From Oegoconia quadripuncta (lineage: Eukaryota; Arthropoda; Insecta; Lepidoptera; Autostichidae), in NCBI GenBank assembly GCA_949316235.1, contig OX438751.1, positions 24,767,885-24,831,884 on the forward strand: a DNA stretch of 64,000 nt, in the 5' to 3' direction. The notes below the pieces were generated by a model that made no database searches, had not been told where the DNA came from, and saw nothing but the letters and a program-made list of their open reading frames with translations. This document shows, piece by piece, positions 54,449 through 64,000 of the stretch; the stretch's first letter is position 1; each line of letters opens with the position of its first letter. The position numbers and the translations under genes were made by a program.

Positions 54449-55349
54449 CGCGTATCATGATAGTCAGTTGACCGTTCGAATAATGAATTCTATCGCTAAT
54501 TTATCGCTATCTGCGACATTATAAATAACAAGAAGTTATAATAGTTCTAAATACTGTCGCCATCCTTGACTAGGGTGAACTTTAGTAGTCAGGAAGTAAT
54601 ATCGGAGCGAAACAAGCGAGATACGCACATATATTAAGTTTTATATCTCGAATCTCATGCTAGGAATATTTCTACATTACTTAATATTAGTTTCATGCTT
54701 TAAAGCAGAAGTTTTCATATTATCTTCTTAGCCTATAAAGATATGTGTTCTTATTTTGAAGGTACATGTTAATAAGTTTTCCACCATTGAATTACTTAAG
54801 GAAAATACTTTTAATTCTTGTGCGGTACACGTACTACATAAGAATGGGAGGTAGGAGTGCCTTAATTGAAAAGGATTTGGAAAAAATGCAATGGTTTGTA
54901 TTTGAGCTGCAATGTTGAACTTGACTGTTCATGGGTATACATAGCCCAAATGGGGTGGTCATAAATATTCCAAACAAAAGTTTGGGTATTCCAAATATTC
55001 AAAGTGTAACACTTGAAACATCCACGTTTCACCTTTCGAAATATAGTAATCACACCTGCAGTCGTACCACATAAGAAATAAAAGAAAAAATAACTTCTTT
55101 ATATTTTGTGAAAAATTTCACCGAGGGCAATTTTTTTTTAAATCTATTTAAAATTTATTGCACACGAGTACATATAAAAGTCAAATACATACTAGATACA
55201 GGATGTACAAAACGTACAAGGTTATCTCTAAAAAGATATTTTTACATAAAGGTTTTTATATTTTGCGCCTTTTTGTGCGATTAATGATGTACGCTGTATT
55301 CTTCATGTAGCTCTTGTTAATTGTGCAATAAAGAGTATTTGATTGATTG
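54449..55349. other. No gene seen
   Basis: Low-copy DNA. A TTGA-type tail at 55335-55352 after 'gtgcaataaagagtatt' marks a plus-strand LINE/SINE 3' end of about 200 bp (55140-55352). Confidence 0.4.
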
Positions 55350-55352
55350 ATT

Positions 55353-55700
55353 GATTATATTTCATTATTAATTGTGAAATAGCCTGGTATGCGAACGATC
55401 TGATTAAGGCTAGGGATGATTATCATCTAAATAGTCTGATATTTTATAATATGCTTTCTCAGTAAGTTTCTGTTTTAAAGCATCTTTAAATTTATTCAGA
55501 GGAAGATTTTGTATATCAACTGGAACCTTATTGAAAAAGCGTATACATAACCCTTTGAGTGAATTACTGACTTTGCGGAGGCGACTTATGTGACCTGCAA
55601 GTTTATCTTTATTTTTTGTATTGGCATCATGTTTATCACTATTTTTCCTATATGATGCTATATTTTTTTTACATATATTAGATTTTCAAAAATGTACTGT
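55353..55700 (-). pseudogene. LINE reverse transcriptase C-terminal relic
   Basis: The minus strand reads in one frame DKLAGHISRLRKVSNSLKG, LCIRFFNKVPVDIQNLPLNK and FKDALKQKLTEKAYYKISDY, then LDDNHPW. It matches the family of the inverted repeat at 33988-34728 and the end of the 24720-26069 reverse transcriptase (FYNKIPEHV, KFKRHI). The 3' part is cut at about 55353 by another element's TTGA tail. Only about 85 codons remain and the frame is disturbed upstream. Confidence 0.7.
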
Positions 55701-55987
55701 GACGAAAAGGTTAGAATCACACTCACAAAAAACCATAACACCCGTCGTTTTTCGTTGGGTTAAAAGAGGTAGACTACTATATGGCAATCGATGACTCACA
55801 TAAACATAAATCACAATAATCGAACGCTTTGCGCTTCCGTGGGCAAATACGCGACACTGAGTTCAGGTTGCCTAATTAACATAGCTCTAACGTGCCTATT
55901 GCAAGGCGCATACAACTTAAACCTGTCATTATAATAATAATCGCAAACAATAATTTTATTATTTTTCCATCTCATCTATTCGAAAAC

Positions 55988-56312
55988 TTTTTTTTATGGT
56001 TAACTAGATACGCGCTTGACCACTATCTCACCCGATGGGAAGTGTCGACGCGGCCGAAGATGAAGCACGCGATCTCAGTAGATGCCTATTCACCCTGCTC
56101 TTGAAGATCCCAAGACTGTAGGATTCAGGAAAGACTGACGCCGGAAGAGAGTTCCATACCTTGGTTGTTCGCATTATGAATGAAGAGTCGAACCGCTTAG
56201 TGCGAATGTTCGGTATGTTAACTACATACGGGTGGAATCCCTCCCCGCGCCTAGTAGTCCGAACTATGATTGCTACTTCAATAAGTGCGCCCAAAGTAGA
56301 TCTTTTCTCCAA
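55988..56312 (-). pseudogene. jockey-like LINE C-terminus and 3' end
   Basis: The 94-codon minus frame holds LIEVAIIVRTTRRGEGFHPY, RTKRFDSSFIMRTTKVWNSL and PASVFPESYSLGIFKSRVNR, ending near 56028. It is the best copy of the family also found at 2634 and 18178. A short 3' UTR with 'gtgagatagtggtcaagcgc' and an A-tail ends at about 55988. Everything upstream of the last 90 codons is missing. Confidence 0.78.
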
Positions 56313-56777
56313 GAGACTTTAGAACAGGGGAAAAAAGAGTTTTGAATTTGGAACATGGAACATGATTAACTCTTAAGAGCTATAATAAATTACATAACCC
56401 ACTATGACTTTAATGGGTGTAAAACCGCCCAATTAAAAAAAAATGGGAAAAATTGATGATTGTAAGAAATTGTAAACAATTTCATTTTATCAGTTAATTT
56501 GGAGCTTTGTTGGTATATATAGTTAGTTATTTGTAAATATTTTTGCAAAAAACCTATAAATATTTTATTTTTAAAATATGACCTAAAGATTATATTATAG
56601 TAGAGACTATATTAGAGAGAATCCAAAAAAAAAAATTATGTTTTTATTTCTCTTTAGTATGCTATATTAACTTCAGTCTAGCTTACTAAATTTAAATATA
56701 TCTTATATATATATATATAGAATATATAGGTCTATATAGAAATATTGCCTTTGAAGTGACACAAAAAATATTTTCTA

Positions 56778-56863
56778 TTTTTTTTATGATTGACTGGATT
56801 CGCGTTTGACTACAATCTCACCTGATGGAAAGTGACGATGTGGTCGAAGATGAAGCACGGTCA
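56778..56863 (-). repeat. jockey-like LINE 3' tip
   Basis: 'ttttttatgattgactggat' to 'gatgaagcacgg'; about 85 bp of the 3' UTR only. Confidence 0.72.
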
Positions 56864-56898
56864 CCCATCCATTTACTTCGCTTATTTCGATATTGCAA

Positions 56899-57213
56899 AT
56901 GCGCGTCGCTCAGCGGTTAAGACGCGGTCTCCTAATGTAGGAGGTCCTGGTTCGATTCCCAGGCAGTCAATGTACCAATGACGTTTTTAATTTAATTTAA
57001 TTACTTATGTGCATTTATCCGACTGCTCTTAAAACGGTGAAGGAAAATATAATGAGGAAACCTGCATGCCTGAGAAATAAAAATTCAAAGGCATGTGAAA
57101 TCCTCAACCCGCTTTGGGTCAGCGTGGTGGACTATGGCCCATACTCCCTCATATACGAGGGAAGGCCTATATCCCAGCAGTAGGATGTTTATGGGCTGAT
57201 GACGATGATGATG
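56899..57213 (+). repeat. SINE-D copy, full length
   Basis: Reference copy. Head 'gcgtcgctcagcggttaaga' (A-box-like) and 'tggttcgattcccagg' (B box), body 'ttaaaacggtgaaggaaaat', 3' end 'gtttatgggctgatgacgat' with ATG/GAT repeats. Confidence 0.85.
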
Positions 57214-57724
57214 AATGCGCCAGAGTGTTTTACATGCGTCAATAGCCACTAGTCTGAGCACACATCCACATACAAACACTGAACTGGATTTTGGCCCATA
57301 CTCTACCCTAATGAAACGAGGGCGTGCCCCAACAGTGAGAACGTAACTCTGTTCATGCAAATCTCAAATCTGGTTTAAAACATTCATCACTCAAGAACAC
57401 TCCAAGTGGGGGCGCAAATTAAATAACGTCTGCTTAGCCTCCAAGTCAGTGTAATCTCGTTCCCAAAATATGCATTTTCATTATCATTCGTGACGCGTGC
57501 CCCGGAATATGAATAATGAATTAGAGGATCCGAAGTCCTCAAGGGCCCCAACTTTATTAGGCGAACAATAAAACTTTGCTAACTTCCCGAATTGGTACTG
57601 GTTTAAAACCAGCTGAGCTGTCGAAGAATCCGCTCGGGGAGTATCTATTGTTTGTCTAAATGCCGACGATAATTCTAAGTATAGGAAGAATAACTATAAA
57701 TTAAAATTTTGGAGAATAATCAAT

Positions 57725-58025
57725 TGATTACAATCATAAAACACAAATTATTAGCAAAAGGCTATTATAAAATCACTGACTATTTGAATGATAAGCAAGC
57801 ATGGACATAGCTGTCTTATTATTCATATAATTATCAAATCACAAATTGTAACCCATAATCTGTTTAAAAGAGCAACACTAGAGTTTTATGCTCGTTCTTC
57901 TCTGGGGGGACAGCTTTGTGAATGAGCAGTAAATTTAAATGTAATATTAATATTAATAGTGACATTTAAATTTTCAAGTGATCATTTTATCCTATGAAAT
58001 AAAATATTTTGATTTGATTTGATTT
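57725..58025 (+). pseudogene. LINE C-terminus, 3' UTR and (GATTT)n tail
   Basis: Plus strand reads IIKHKLLAKGYYKITDYLND and KQAWT to a TAG near 57820. The 3' UTR ends 'tatgaaataaaatattttga' then GATTT units. It belongs to the same broad family as the 24720-26069 element. The upstream frame is not preserved. Confidence 0.65.
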
Positions 58026-58192
58026 AGAAAACCCCCGATAACATTGATTGAACAAATGATTATATCGTCCAGGTAGACCTCGACCAACAGGTAGTGTTAA
58101 AAGCTTTGTTTCAGTTACTCAACAAAAATGTTAATAATGAAATAAAAATTATCACATTTACATAACTATAAAAAGTGTATCGCCTCGAGCTC

Positions 58193-58340
58193 TCCTACCT
58201 GCGGCGTTGTCTCCAGCACGCTAGTCGCATTGCCCCGCTTCACCGCCAGGCTTAGTCTTTGAGGGAAGAAGGCGTCCGCCCTGAGGTCACCTGATGCTTG
58301 GATTTACAAAGTCCGACACCTCTTTTATGAATCCACAATC
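58193..58340 (-). pseudogene. Retrotransposon C-terminal relic (QRGN motif)
   Basis: Minus strand: CGFIKEVSDFVNPSIR, a stop, then in another frame RADAFFPQRLSLAVKRGNAT and SVLETTPQ. The KRGN-type core and QRLSLA match 19085-19270 and 44953-45168. One frameshift. Confidence 0.58.
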
Positions 58341-58344
58341 GCTT

Positions 58345-58735
58345 TGTATATCTCTTTCGTTAGTCTTCTTTCATTCATCCTCTCCACATGTCCAAACCAT
58401 CTCCGCATACCTTTTTTTTTTTTTTTTTTTTTTTTTTTATGATTGACTGGATACGCGTTTGACCACAATCTCACCTGATGGAAAGTGACGATGTGGTCGG
58501 AGATGAAGCACGCGATCTCAGTAAATGCCTATTCACTCTGCTCTTGAAGATCCCAAGGTTGTAGGATTCAGGAAAGACTGACACCTTTTTCAATCGTCTT
58601 CTTTCACACTGCTTAACCTGATTACAGTATTCCTGATTCTATCTTTCAAAGTCACCCCATTCATACTTCTCAATGATCTACCGCACTCAAATAGGATCAC
58701 GCATTACTGATACACGCGCGTACTAAGACTGGACA
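58345..58735 (-). pseudogene. RTE-like LINE relic split by a jockey 3' end
   Basis: Minus strand, upstream piece (58735-58585): CGRSLRSMNGVTLKDRIRNT and VIRLSSVKEDD, then the frame breaks. Downstream piece (58410-58345) resumes with the family sequence that at 7241-7556 reads LLRWFGHVARMNERRLT. Positions 58411-58584 between them are a jockey-like 3' end. So one LINE inserted into another; both are now fragments. Confidence 0.72.
58411..58584 (-). mobile_element. jockey-like LINE 3' end with long poly(A), nested
   Basis: Minus strand ends in about 30 A (plus: T-run 58411-58438). The UTR and last codons match 18178-18350. Both junctions carry an ACCTTTT-like string ('atacctttt' left, 'acaccttttt' right), which fits a short target-site duplication in the RTE relic. 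Confidence 0.72.
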
Positions 58736-58800
58736 CAATATAACTTTTTTTATAAAGACTAAGCGAGGGAACAGGTTCTTAGCAAATCGGTTAAGCCATT

Positions 58801-58945
58801 AAATAAATAAATAAATATTTCGGACACTTACACCAATCATCTAGTCCCAAACTAAGCAAAGCTTGTGCTATGGATACTAGATAACGGATAAACATACATA
58901 AATATTTATATAAACATCCATGACTCAGGAATTAATGTTCATATT
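58801..58945 (-). repeat. SINE-B copy 6, head missing
   Basis: (AAAT)n tail at 58801-58817, then 'cggacacttacaccaatcat' and body to 'aattaatgttcatatt', where it stops before the B box. Confidence 0.8.
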
Positions 58946-58975
58946 GCGATCATATGGAGCTTTATTCACTATCGC

Positions 58976-59046
58976 ATCACATCAGGTGACCCGCATGCTC
59001 GTTTGCCGCTCTCTCATATAAAAAAAAAAAAAAAAAAAAAAAAAAA
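58976..59046 (+). repeat. jockey-type LINE 3' tip with poly(A)
   Basis: 'atcaggtgacccgcatgctc' to a run of about 25 A (59021-59046). Same tip as 29040-29095. Confidence 0.7.
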
Positions 59047-59710
59047 TCGTTTGATCTTATTTACCTGGACCTTATAATCATTTCTTCAATCAATGTTATC
59101 GGGGGATTTCTAAACTTTCAATTTATTGTCATTCACTTCATTTAATTGATGAAATTGTATGTAGGATAAGGACATTGTAAAATTAAAAATAAAATAAATA
59201 AAAATTGTTTATTTCTTTCTCAAATTTGCTTACAATAAACAGTGGATAATACCAACTTATAATGTACCCAGAATCCAAGCAAATAAATGTAATTTCATTT
59301 CATTTCAATTTCATTGGACGGTGTTTTCTGGTAAGTAAAAAATATACTTGTCTTAGAAAACACCGCTCTTCAATGCGCACAGAGTATGAGAATTTAAACT
59401 TATTCTTCAGAATAAAGATAAAAATAAAATAAAGCTTACAATAACAATATATGACAACAGAAATACCTATGACAAATGCCACTAAAATATGTATAAGTAA
59501 TGTATGCTAAACTGTTATAATAATAATAATATAAATTATGGCATGTGTGGTAATGTACATAATTGAGTGTGTGCATGTGTGAATGTATATGTGCGTGTTT
59601 GAAAAAATTGAGCTATAAAACTAATCTAATCACAAAGAGACGGCTTGAGTATACCAGTATATAAATCTTACCAATCTGTACCTACTTCTGGGCTTGCGTG
59701 GTGGATTACG
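59047..59710. other. No gene seen
   Basis: AT-rich low-copy DNA. The minus-strand 60-codon frame at 59300-59482 is unsupported. Confidence 0.4.
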
Positions 59711-59718
59711 TCTTATAC

Positions 59719-60555
59719 CAGCCATACTCAACCTGCGGCCCGCTAGCCTTTTCTACGCGGCCCGAAGCCTAGTCCATCATAATAACAGCAGTAGGTATTT
59801 TGTGTAAAAATAATGTTGTTCATTTATTTATTCATTATTTAACTAAATTCTCATGCCTCGTTTTTATATATATTTTTTTTATATGAGAATTTTTATATTA
59901 AAGGGCCTTGTTCGTGCAACATCACAATAGACAACGAGTCTTATTTACGGAACCCCCCGTCCTCGACCATCCACCATCTTTAATATCACACTACTCTTGA
60001 GTGCACTGCAAGGTGACTACAGATCTCGGCTTACTGATTCTCACCTAGACGACATTTTGAGAGTAGTAATTACATGCCAGATTATCAAAAGTTGACAAAA
60101 ATTTGCCTCGGTGTCAACAATCACATAATTTTTAAATAAATGTTTAATTTCAAATAATGTTTTATTATAGTTTGACGACCTGTTTGGTGTAGTGGTTAGA
60201 AACTCTGCTACTATACCACATGGTCGCGGGTTCGAATCCCGCTAGGGGCATTATGTTTGTATTATGAATACAGACATGTGTTCCCGAGTTTTGTATGTTT
60301 GTCATTTATACATGAATTTATTTACAAAAAAAAAAGTATTTGTGTAGTTTATCAACCATCTGGTATCCATAACACAAGCCTAGATGCTTACTGTGGACCT
60401 AGATGGCGCTGTGTATCTATGCAAAGACAAAAAAAAGTTTCATATAAGTTATGTTATAGTTTTTACATTGTAGGCTAGAATACTAGATTATTTGACCCAC
60501 AAGATGTAGCAGGAGCGACTATGTGGCCCAGTGGAAAAAAGATTGACTATGGCTG
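59719..60555 (+). mobile_element. hAT-like non-autonomous transposon with a SINE inside
   Basis: Left end CAGCCATACTCAACCTGCGG pairs with the right end ('aagattgactatggctg'), 14 of the first 16 bases matching. Flanking octamers tcttatac (59711-59718) and gcttatac (60556-60563) match in 7 of 8 positions, the 8-bp target duplication size of hAT elements. The CAG start and TCAACCT-type terminus also fit hAT. SINE-A copy 9 lies inside at 60174-60428. The 580 bp that remain have no transposase frame. Confidence 0.68.
60174..60428 (+). repeat. SINE-A copy 9 (complete)
   Basis: Head 'gacgacctgtttggtgtagt', B box 'cgcgggttcgaatccc', body to 'agatggcgctgtgtatc'. Nested in the hAT-like element. Confidence 0.87.
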
Positions 60556-60890
60556 GCTTATACCCTTTCTTTGTGGGAGAACGCTATGCTTTAATGTAGG
60601 GCTGCAAGCCTTTTGTTGCGTAGTTAATAAATATTAAAATATATCTGTTCTTAGTATCTATATCAGACGAGTTATCAAAGGCATCTGCTCTTAGATGGTT
60701 TTCCATCAAGGTCTCAGATTGTGGAGCCCACTAATGATCCTTGTGGTGCAAGTTACAAGATGCTTGAACAAGAAATCTTTTAAAAATAACTTAAAAAAAT
60801 ATATATAAAAAGCTGACTTAATAAAGTCCTAATTATTAAAAATTGAAAACAAGAATTAACTCACTCTATTTAGGCTTCACGGAGCCTCTT

Positions 60891-61217
60891 TCAGCCGTGG
60901 CTCAATGTAAACAACATTGGGTTTACGATTCGGAGGTCGCGGGTTCGATCTCCAGCGGGGTAAATGTTTAAGTACTCTGTTTGGTTGGTGGTAGGGCATT
61001 AAATGTCCGCCTGGCTAGCCACCACCATCTTATCTAAATCTGACGCCAAGCAGCAATGTTAATAGCATTGTTGTGTTCCGGTTGTCAGCGATAAGATAGC
61101 CAGTCCCCCAAATGTATTGGGGTTTCCGGGTCAGTACGCTTCCACCTTCGACCTCATCTTCACTTAACATCAGGTGTGATTGAGATCAAGTACCAACCCG
61201 TTATGCATAAAAAAAAA
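60891..61217 (+). repeat. SINE-C copy, full length
   Basis: Head lacks its first bases ('cagccgtggctcaatgtaaa'), B box 'cgcgggttcgatctcc', complete body, A-tail. Left partner of a convergent inverted pair. Confidence 0.86.
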
Positions 61218-61353
61218 CTTATACGTAATATTTTTTTTGAAAAGTTGGATTGGGCACTGATGAAATTATAATTGGTTTATTTAGGTAAATTTTGCTTACG
61301 CTTCTATTTTTGGTAGAGCTAATTCACAGATACTTCCCCCAAATTCCAAAAAG

Positions 61354-61657
61354 CATTGACCTCAATCACACCTGATGTTAAGTGAAGATGATGCCGAAGG
61401 TGGTAGCGTACTGACTCGGAAACCTCATCTCATTTGGGGGACTGGCTATCATATCTCTGACAACCCGAACACAACAATGCTATAAACATTGCTGTTTGGC
61501 TGCAGATTTAGATAAGACGGTGGTAGCTAGCCAGGTGAACATTTAATATGCCCTACCAACCAAACTGAGTACTTAAATATGTACCCCGCTGGGGATCGAA
61601 GCCGCGACCTCCGAAACGTAAACCCAATGTTGTTTACATTGAGCCACGGATGCGGTT
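61354..61657 (-). repeat. SINE-C copy, nearly full length
   Basis: Right, minus-strand partner of the inverted pair; from 'cattgacctcaatcacacct' to the head at 61657. Spacer to the left partner is 136 bp. Confidence 0.86.
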
Positions 61658-62128
61658 AAATCTATGTTAATCCCGTTCGATACTATCTCCCAGACAAACT
61701 CGTATGTTCCCGTATGACTACAGGTAAAGGGACACGCTATACGCAATAAGTCTTTCCCTCGCTCCCCCCGACCGTAGCGTTAATATTTCACTAAGAGGTC
61801 ACGGCTAGATGGGCTACTCCATAAATTAATTTCAACCTCGGATTATAAGGCTCAAAATTTATCCGTATCTCAGGAAGTTATTGGCGGGAAGATTTAAATG
61901 TCGAAATTTTACAAACCCGGATTGGTGCTTCAGGAAATTAGGTTGGGCATTAATTTGGCTGGGATAAGCTCTTTCAGAAATTCGATTATTGTGTTACGAA
62001 GTTGGTTTTGTGTTAAATGAATTATATTTATTAGTGTTATATGTAGTGGGGTGGGGCAAAGATAATCCGCGGTGGATTTGTTGCTCTTAGGGGGATAGAG
62101 TAATAATTTGTTCAAACCTCCGCCTCCG
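61658..62128. other. No gene seen
   Basis: Low-copy DNA between SINE-C copies; a 73-codon minus frame (61930-62151) starts inside the next SINE and has a Gly run from its head. Confidence 0.45.
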
Positions 62129-62396
62129 CCGCCTCCGTGGCTCGACAACATTGGGTTTACGATTCAGAGGTTGCGGGTTCGATCCCCAGCGGGGTACATG
62201 TTTAAGTACTCGGTTTGGTTGGTGGTAGAGCATTTTAAATGTCCGCCTGGTTAGCTACCACCAACCTATCTAAATCTGCCGCCAAACAGCAATGTTAATT
62301 GCATTGTTGTGTTCCCGGTCAGTACGCTCCCACCTTCGACATCATTTTCACTTAACATCAGGTGTGATTGAGGTCAAGTCGTGCATAAAAAAAAAA
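62129..62396 (+). repeat. SINE-C copy with internal deletion
   Basis: Head complete except a 12-bp gap ('aatgtaaac' region); 50 bp around 'gtcagagataagatagccag' missing. B box 'gcgggttcgatcccc' intact. Confidence 0.83.
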
Positions 62397-62695
62397 TTTG
62401 TTCAAAATCCGTTGTAATGAAATGGCAGACGAATGTGATACCACTCTCTGGATCGATTTACTTGAATTTATATAAAAAGAAGACAAGTCTATGATAATAA
62501 TTTCTGAATGTGTCGTAAAATACAATCGCAGTCAAAATTATCATTAACAGATTACGAGAGAACAGAATTCACCAGTATTTGGCTCAAACCTTTGCCTATC
62601 CCATACGAATAAAAGATACCTGTTCGTAGCTTATGCTATCCTGGTACCTACTCTAAAAATGTGTAATATATTTTTATAAACAATATACGTATATT

Positions 62696-62820
62696 TGTTC
62701 CGGTTGTCAGAGATAAGATAGCCAGTCCCCCAAATGTGTTGGGGTTTCCTGCGACCTCATCTTCACTTAACATCAGGTGTGATTGAGGTCAAGTACGAAC
62801 CCGTGGTACATAAAAAAAAA
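62696..62820 (+). repeat. SINE-C copy, 3' half with internal deletion
   Basis: 'tgttccggttgtcagagata' to A-tail; about 20 bp ('gggtcagtacgcttccacct' region) missing. Confidence 0.8.
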
Positions 62821-62917
62821 TTGTATTTCATTTTTTTTTATTTACGAGTACTTAGCATAACTAAATCAATGTTTTTAGTTAACACCCATGGTTGCAAAGG
62901 TACATAGGATGCAATAT

Positions 62918-63112
62918 TTTTTATGATAGACTGTAGTGCTTTATCAATCTCACCTTTGGTAAATGACAATGTAGCCGACGATGAAGCTTTAAACTTCTAG
63001 ATCCCAAGATTGATTCGGAATTATTTATGAAAGAAGATGCAAATCGCTTAGCGAGATTATTCGGTATACCGACAACCAGCGGTTGGAAAGGGAAATCTTC
63101 GTTATTCAACAA
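62918..63112 (-). pseudogene. Decayed jockey-like LINE C-terminus
   Basis: Minus strand: VVGIPNNLAKRFASSFINNS then a deletion that removes the A-K-x-W-N-x-L-P-A-S-V-F-P segment, continuing SRSLKLHRRLHCHLP. The start resembles VNIPNIRTKRFDSSFIMRT at 56028-56312. About 63 codons. Confidence 0.5.
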
Positions 63113-63217
63113 TATTCAGGGCAGCTAGTTGGCGCTTAGCCGAACCGTTTCAGAGGTGACGCGTGAGTGGATCTGAGCCAGATAAGGTAACAATAGCTGT
63201 TGCGGTGGGAAATAAAC

Positions 63218-63296
63218 ATGTGCTCCGCTGGGGATCGAACCCGCGACCTCCGAATCGTAAACCCAATGTTGTTTACATTGAGCCACGGGGGCGGTT
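63218..63296 (-). repeat. SINE-C head only
   Basis: Complete head on the minus strand with B box ('gcgggttcgatccccagc' read in minus) and nothing of the body beyond 63218. Confidence 0.8.
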
Positions 63297-63663
63297 GAAA
63301 TGCATAATTTTACTTTATTATTTAGAAGTATAATAGAATGTTTACAATCAGTGAAATAACCTGTATACTTCACTGGTTCAGGGAGTACTCAAAAGCGAAA
63401 CTAGAGGAAGTAACTACCACAACTACCGAAGACAAAATGATATATATTTTTATGTCTCGAGCATTGTACGGGCCCAAGGCTTCCTTTGTCTAGCGCAGGC
63501 GGGTCGTTAATCATTGTGACGCAGCAGTGGACAGCGCGATAAGCGAACAAAGTGATGTGATGACCACGACGTTCCCAGTTCACACACCGACTGTTACGAT
63601 ATGAAATTATGGAGATGGGACCGTTGGTTTTCCGCGTGGATGGATTTCAACCTCTTATCTAGG

Positions 63664-63780
63664 ATTTTTTGGACTGGAGGTGCGTTTCTCGCTCAGCTAA
63701 TGGAAAATGATTTTGTGTTTGAGGATGGAGCACCCAATCCGTAAACCTATTCACTCTAGATTTGGAGATTTAGGATTCTA
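63664..63780 (-). repeat. Decayed jockey-like LINE 3' end
   Basis: 'actggaggtgcgtttctcgc', 'ctaatggaaaatgattttgt' and 'aggatggagcac' follow, position for position, the 3' region at 58438-58560 with many changes. Confidence 0.45.
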
Positions 63781-63782
63781 AA

Positions 63783-64000
63783 TGGCATATTGTTGTGGGG
63801 AAACGCTGCTGACATACATATCATTTTTGTTCTGCAGAAGCGTGCTATTCGTGCCATTTATAAATTAGGACCTAGGGTGTCTCTTAGAGATAAGTTTAAG
63901 GAAATTAATATCTTAACAATGACTTCTTAATACATTTATGAGAATTTGTTATATGCAAAAAAAATTATAACCTTATTCGCTAAAAATAGTGATAGGTACA
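63783..64000 (+). pseudogene. LINE reverse transcriptase C-terminal part, runs off the window
   Basis: The plus strand reads GILLWGNAADIHIIFVLQKR, AIRAIYKLGPRVSLRDKFKE and INILTMTS, then TAA where the family has Gln, then YIYENLLYAKKII. It aligns directly with residues 304-364 of the reverse transcriptase at 24720-26069 (GILLWGRGADIQ, VLQKRAIRAIYKL, SQYIYDSIMYVRKN). The 5' end is truncated at about 63783. The remaining C-terminus lies beyond 64000. One nonsense codon (about 63928) disables it. Confidence 0.82.

Noticed and set aside
60174..60250. tRNA gene with good A and B boxes
   Set aside because: The same head occurs in nine places followed by the same SINE-A body; no cloverleaf closing stem was found. 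It is a SINE head.

Overview
The window looks like nuclear DNA of an insect, most probably a moth or butterfly. It is AT-rich and crowded with tRNA-derived SINEs, 3' ends of jockey-, CR1- and RTE-like non-LTR retrotransposons (LINEs), a mariner transposon, MITEs and Helitron-like termini of the kinds I associate with lepidopteran genomes. The order-level call rests on repeat style, not on a host gene. I found no convincing intact host gene in 64 kb. Almost every open reading frame with recognisable protein content is a piece of a mobile element, so this is intergenic or intronic repeat-rich DNA.

Layout. 1-7 kb: minus-strand SINEs, a jockey 3' end split by a SINE, a composite SINE, one MITE, two nested LINE 3' ends and a 5S-rRNA-like SINE. 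7-12 kb: an RTE LINE relic, a composite SINE ending in a long ATTT/TTAA run, a LINE 3' end with a TCTA tail, and a second MITE copy. 12.8-14.1 kb: a nearly complete mariner with both inverted repeats and one frameshift. 14-24 kb: SINEs and LINE 3' ends. 24.4-26.1 kb: the best preserved coding sequence, a 5'-truncated LINE reverse transcriptase bounded by a 12-bp repeat that fits a target-site duplication. 27-36 kb: SINE-C copies (one internally rearranged), two MITEs, and a roughly 320-340-bp inverted repeat made of two opposed LINE 3' ends. 37-43 kb: a 290-bp tandem duplication, a LINE fragment with an in-frame stop, and a 14-bp minisatellite inside an RTE LINE. 43-55 kb: scattered LINE ends, Helitron-like ends, a palindrome, a GC-rich MITE, and long low-copy stretches. 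55-64 kb: more LINE ends, a jockey tail nested in an RTE relic, a hAT-like element carrying a SINE, a convergent SINE-C pair, and a LINE fragment running off the window end.

Four tRNA-like SINE families (here SINE-A to SINE-D) make up most entries. SINE-A, -B and -D heads carry pol III A- and B-box-like sequences; SINE-C has a clear B box and only a weak A box. Elements do not act together as a pathway. Their relation is parasitic: SINEs and MITEs need enzymes made by LINEs or by autonomous DNA transposons elsewhere. Candidates for something less ordinary are the LINE inverted repeat with a neighbouring perfect palindrome, the internally inverted SINE-C, the SINE-A copy whose tRNA head is replaced by a TTTGAC repeat, the minisatellite born inside an RTE coding sequence, and two weak host-like ORFs (15.8 kb and 54.1-54.4 kb).
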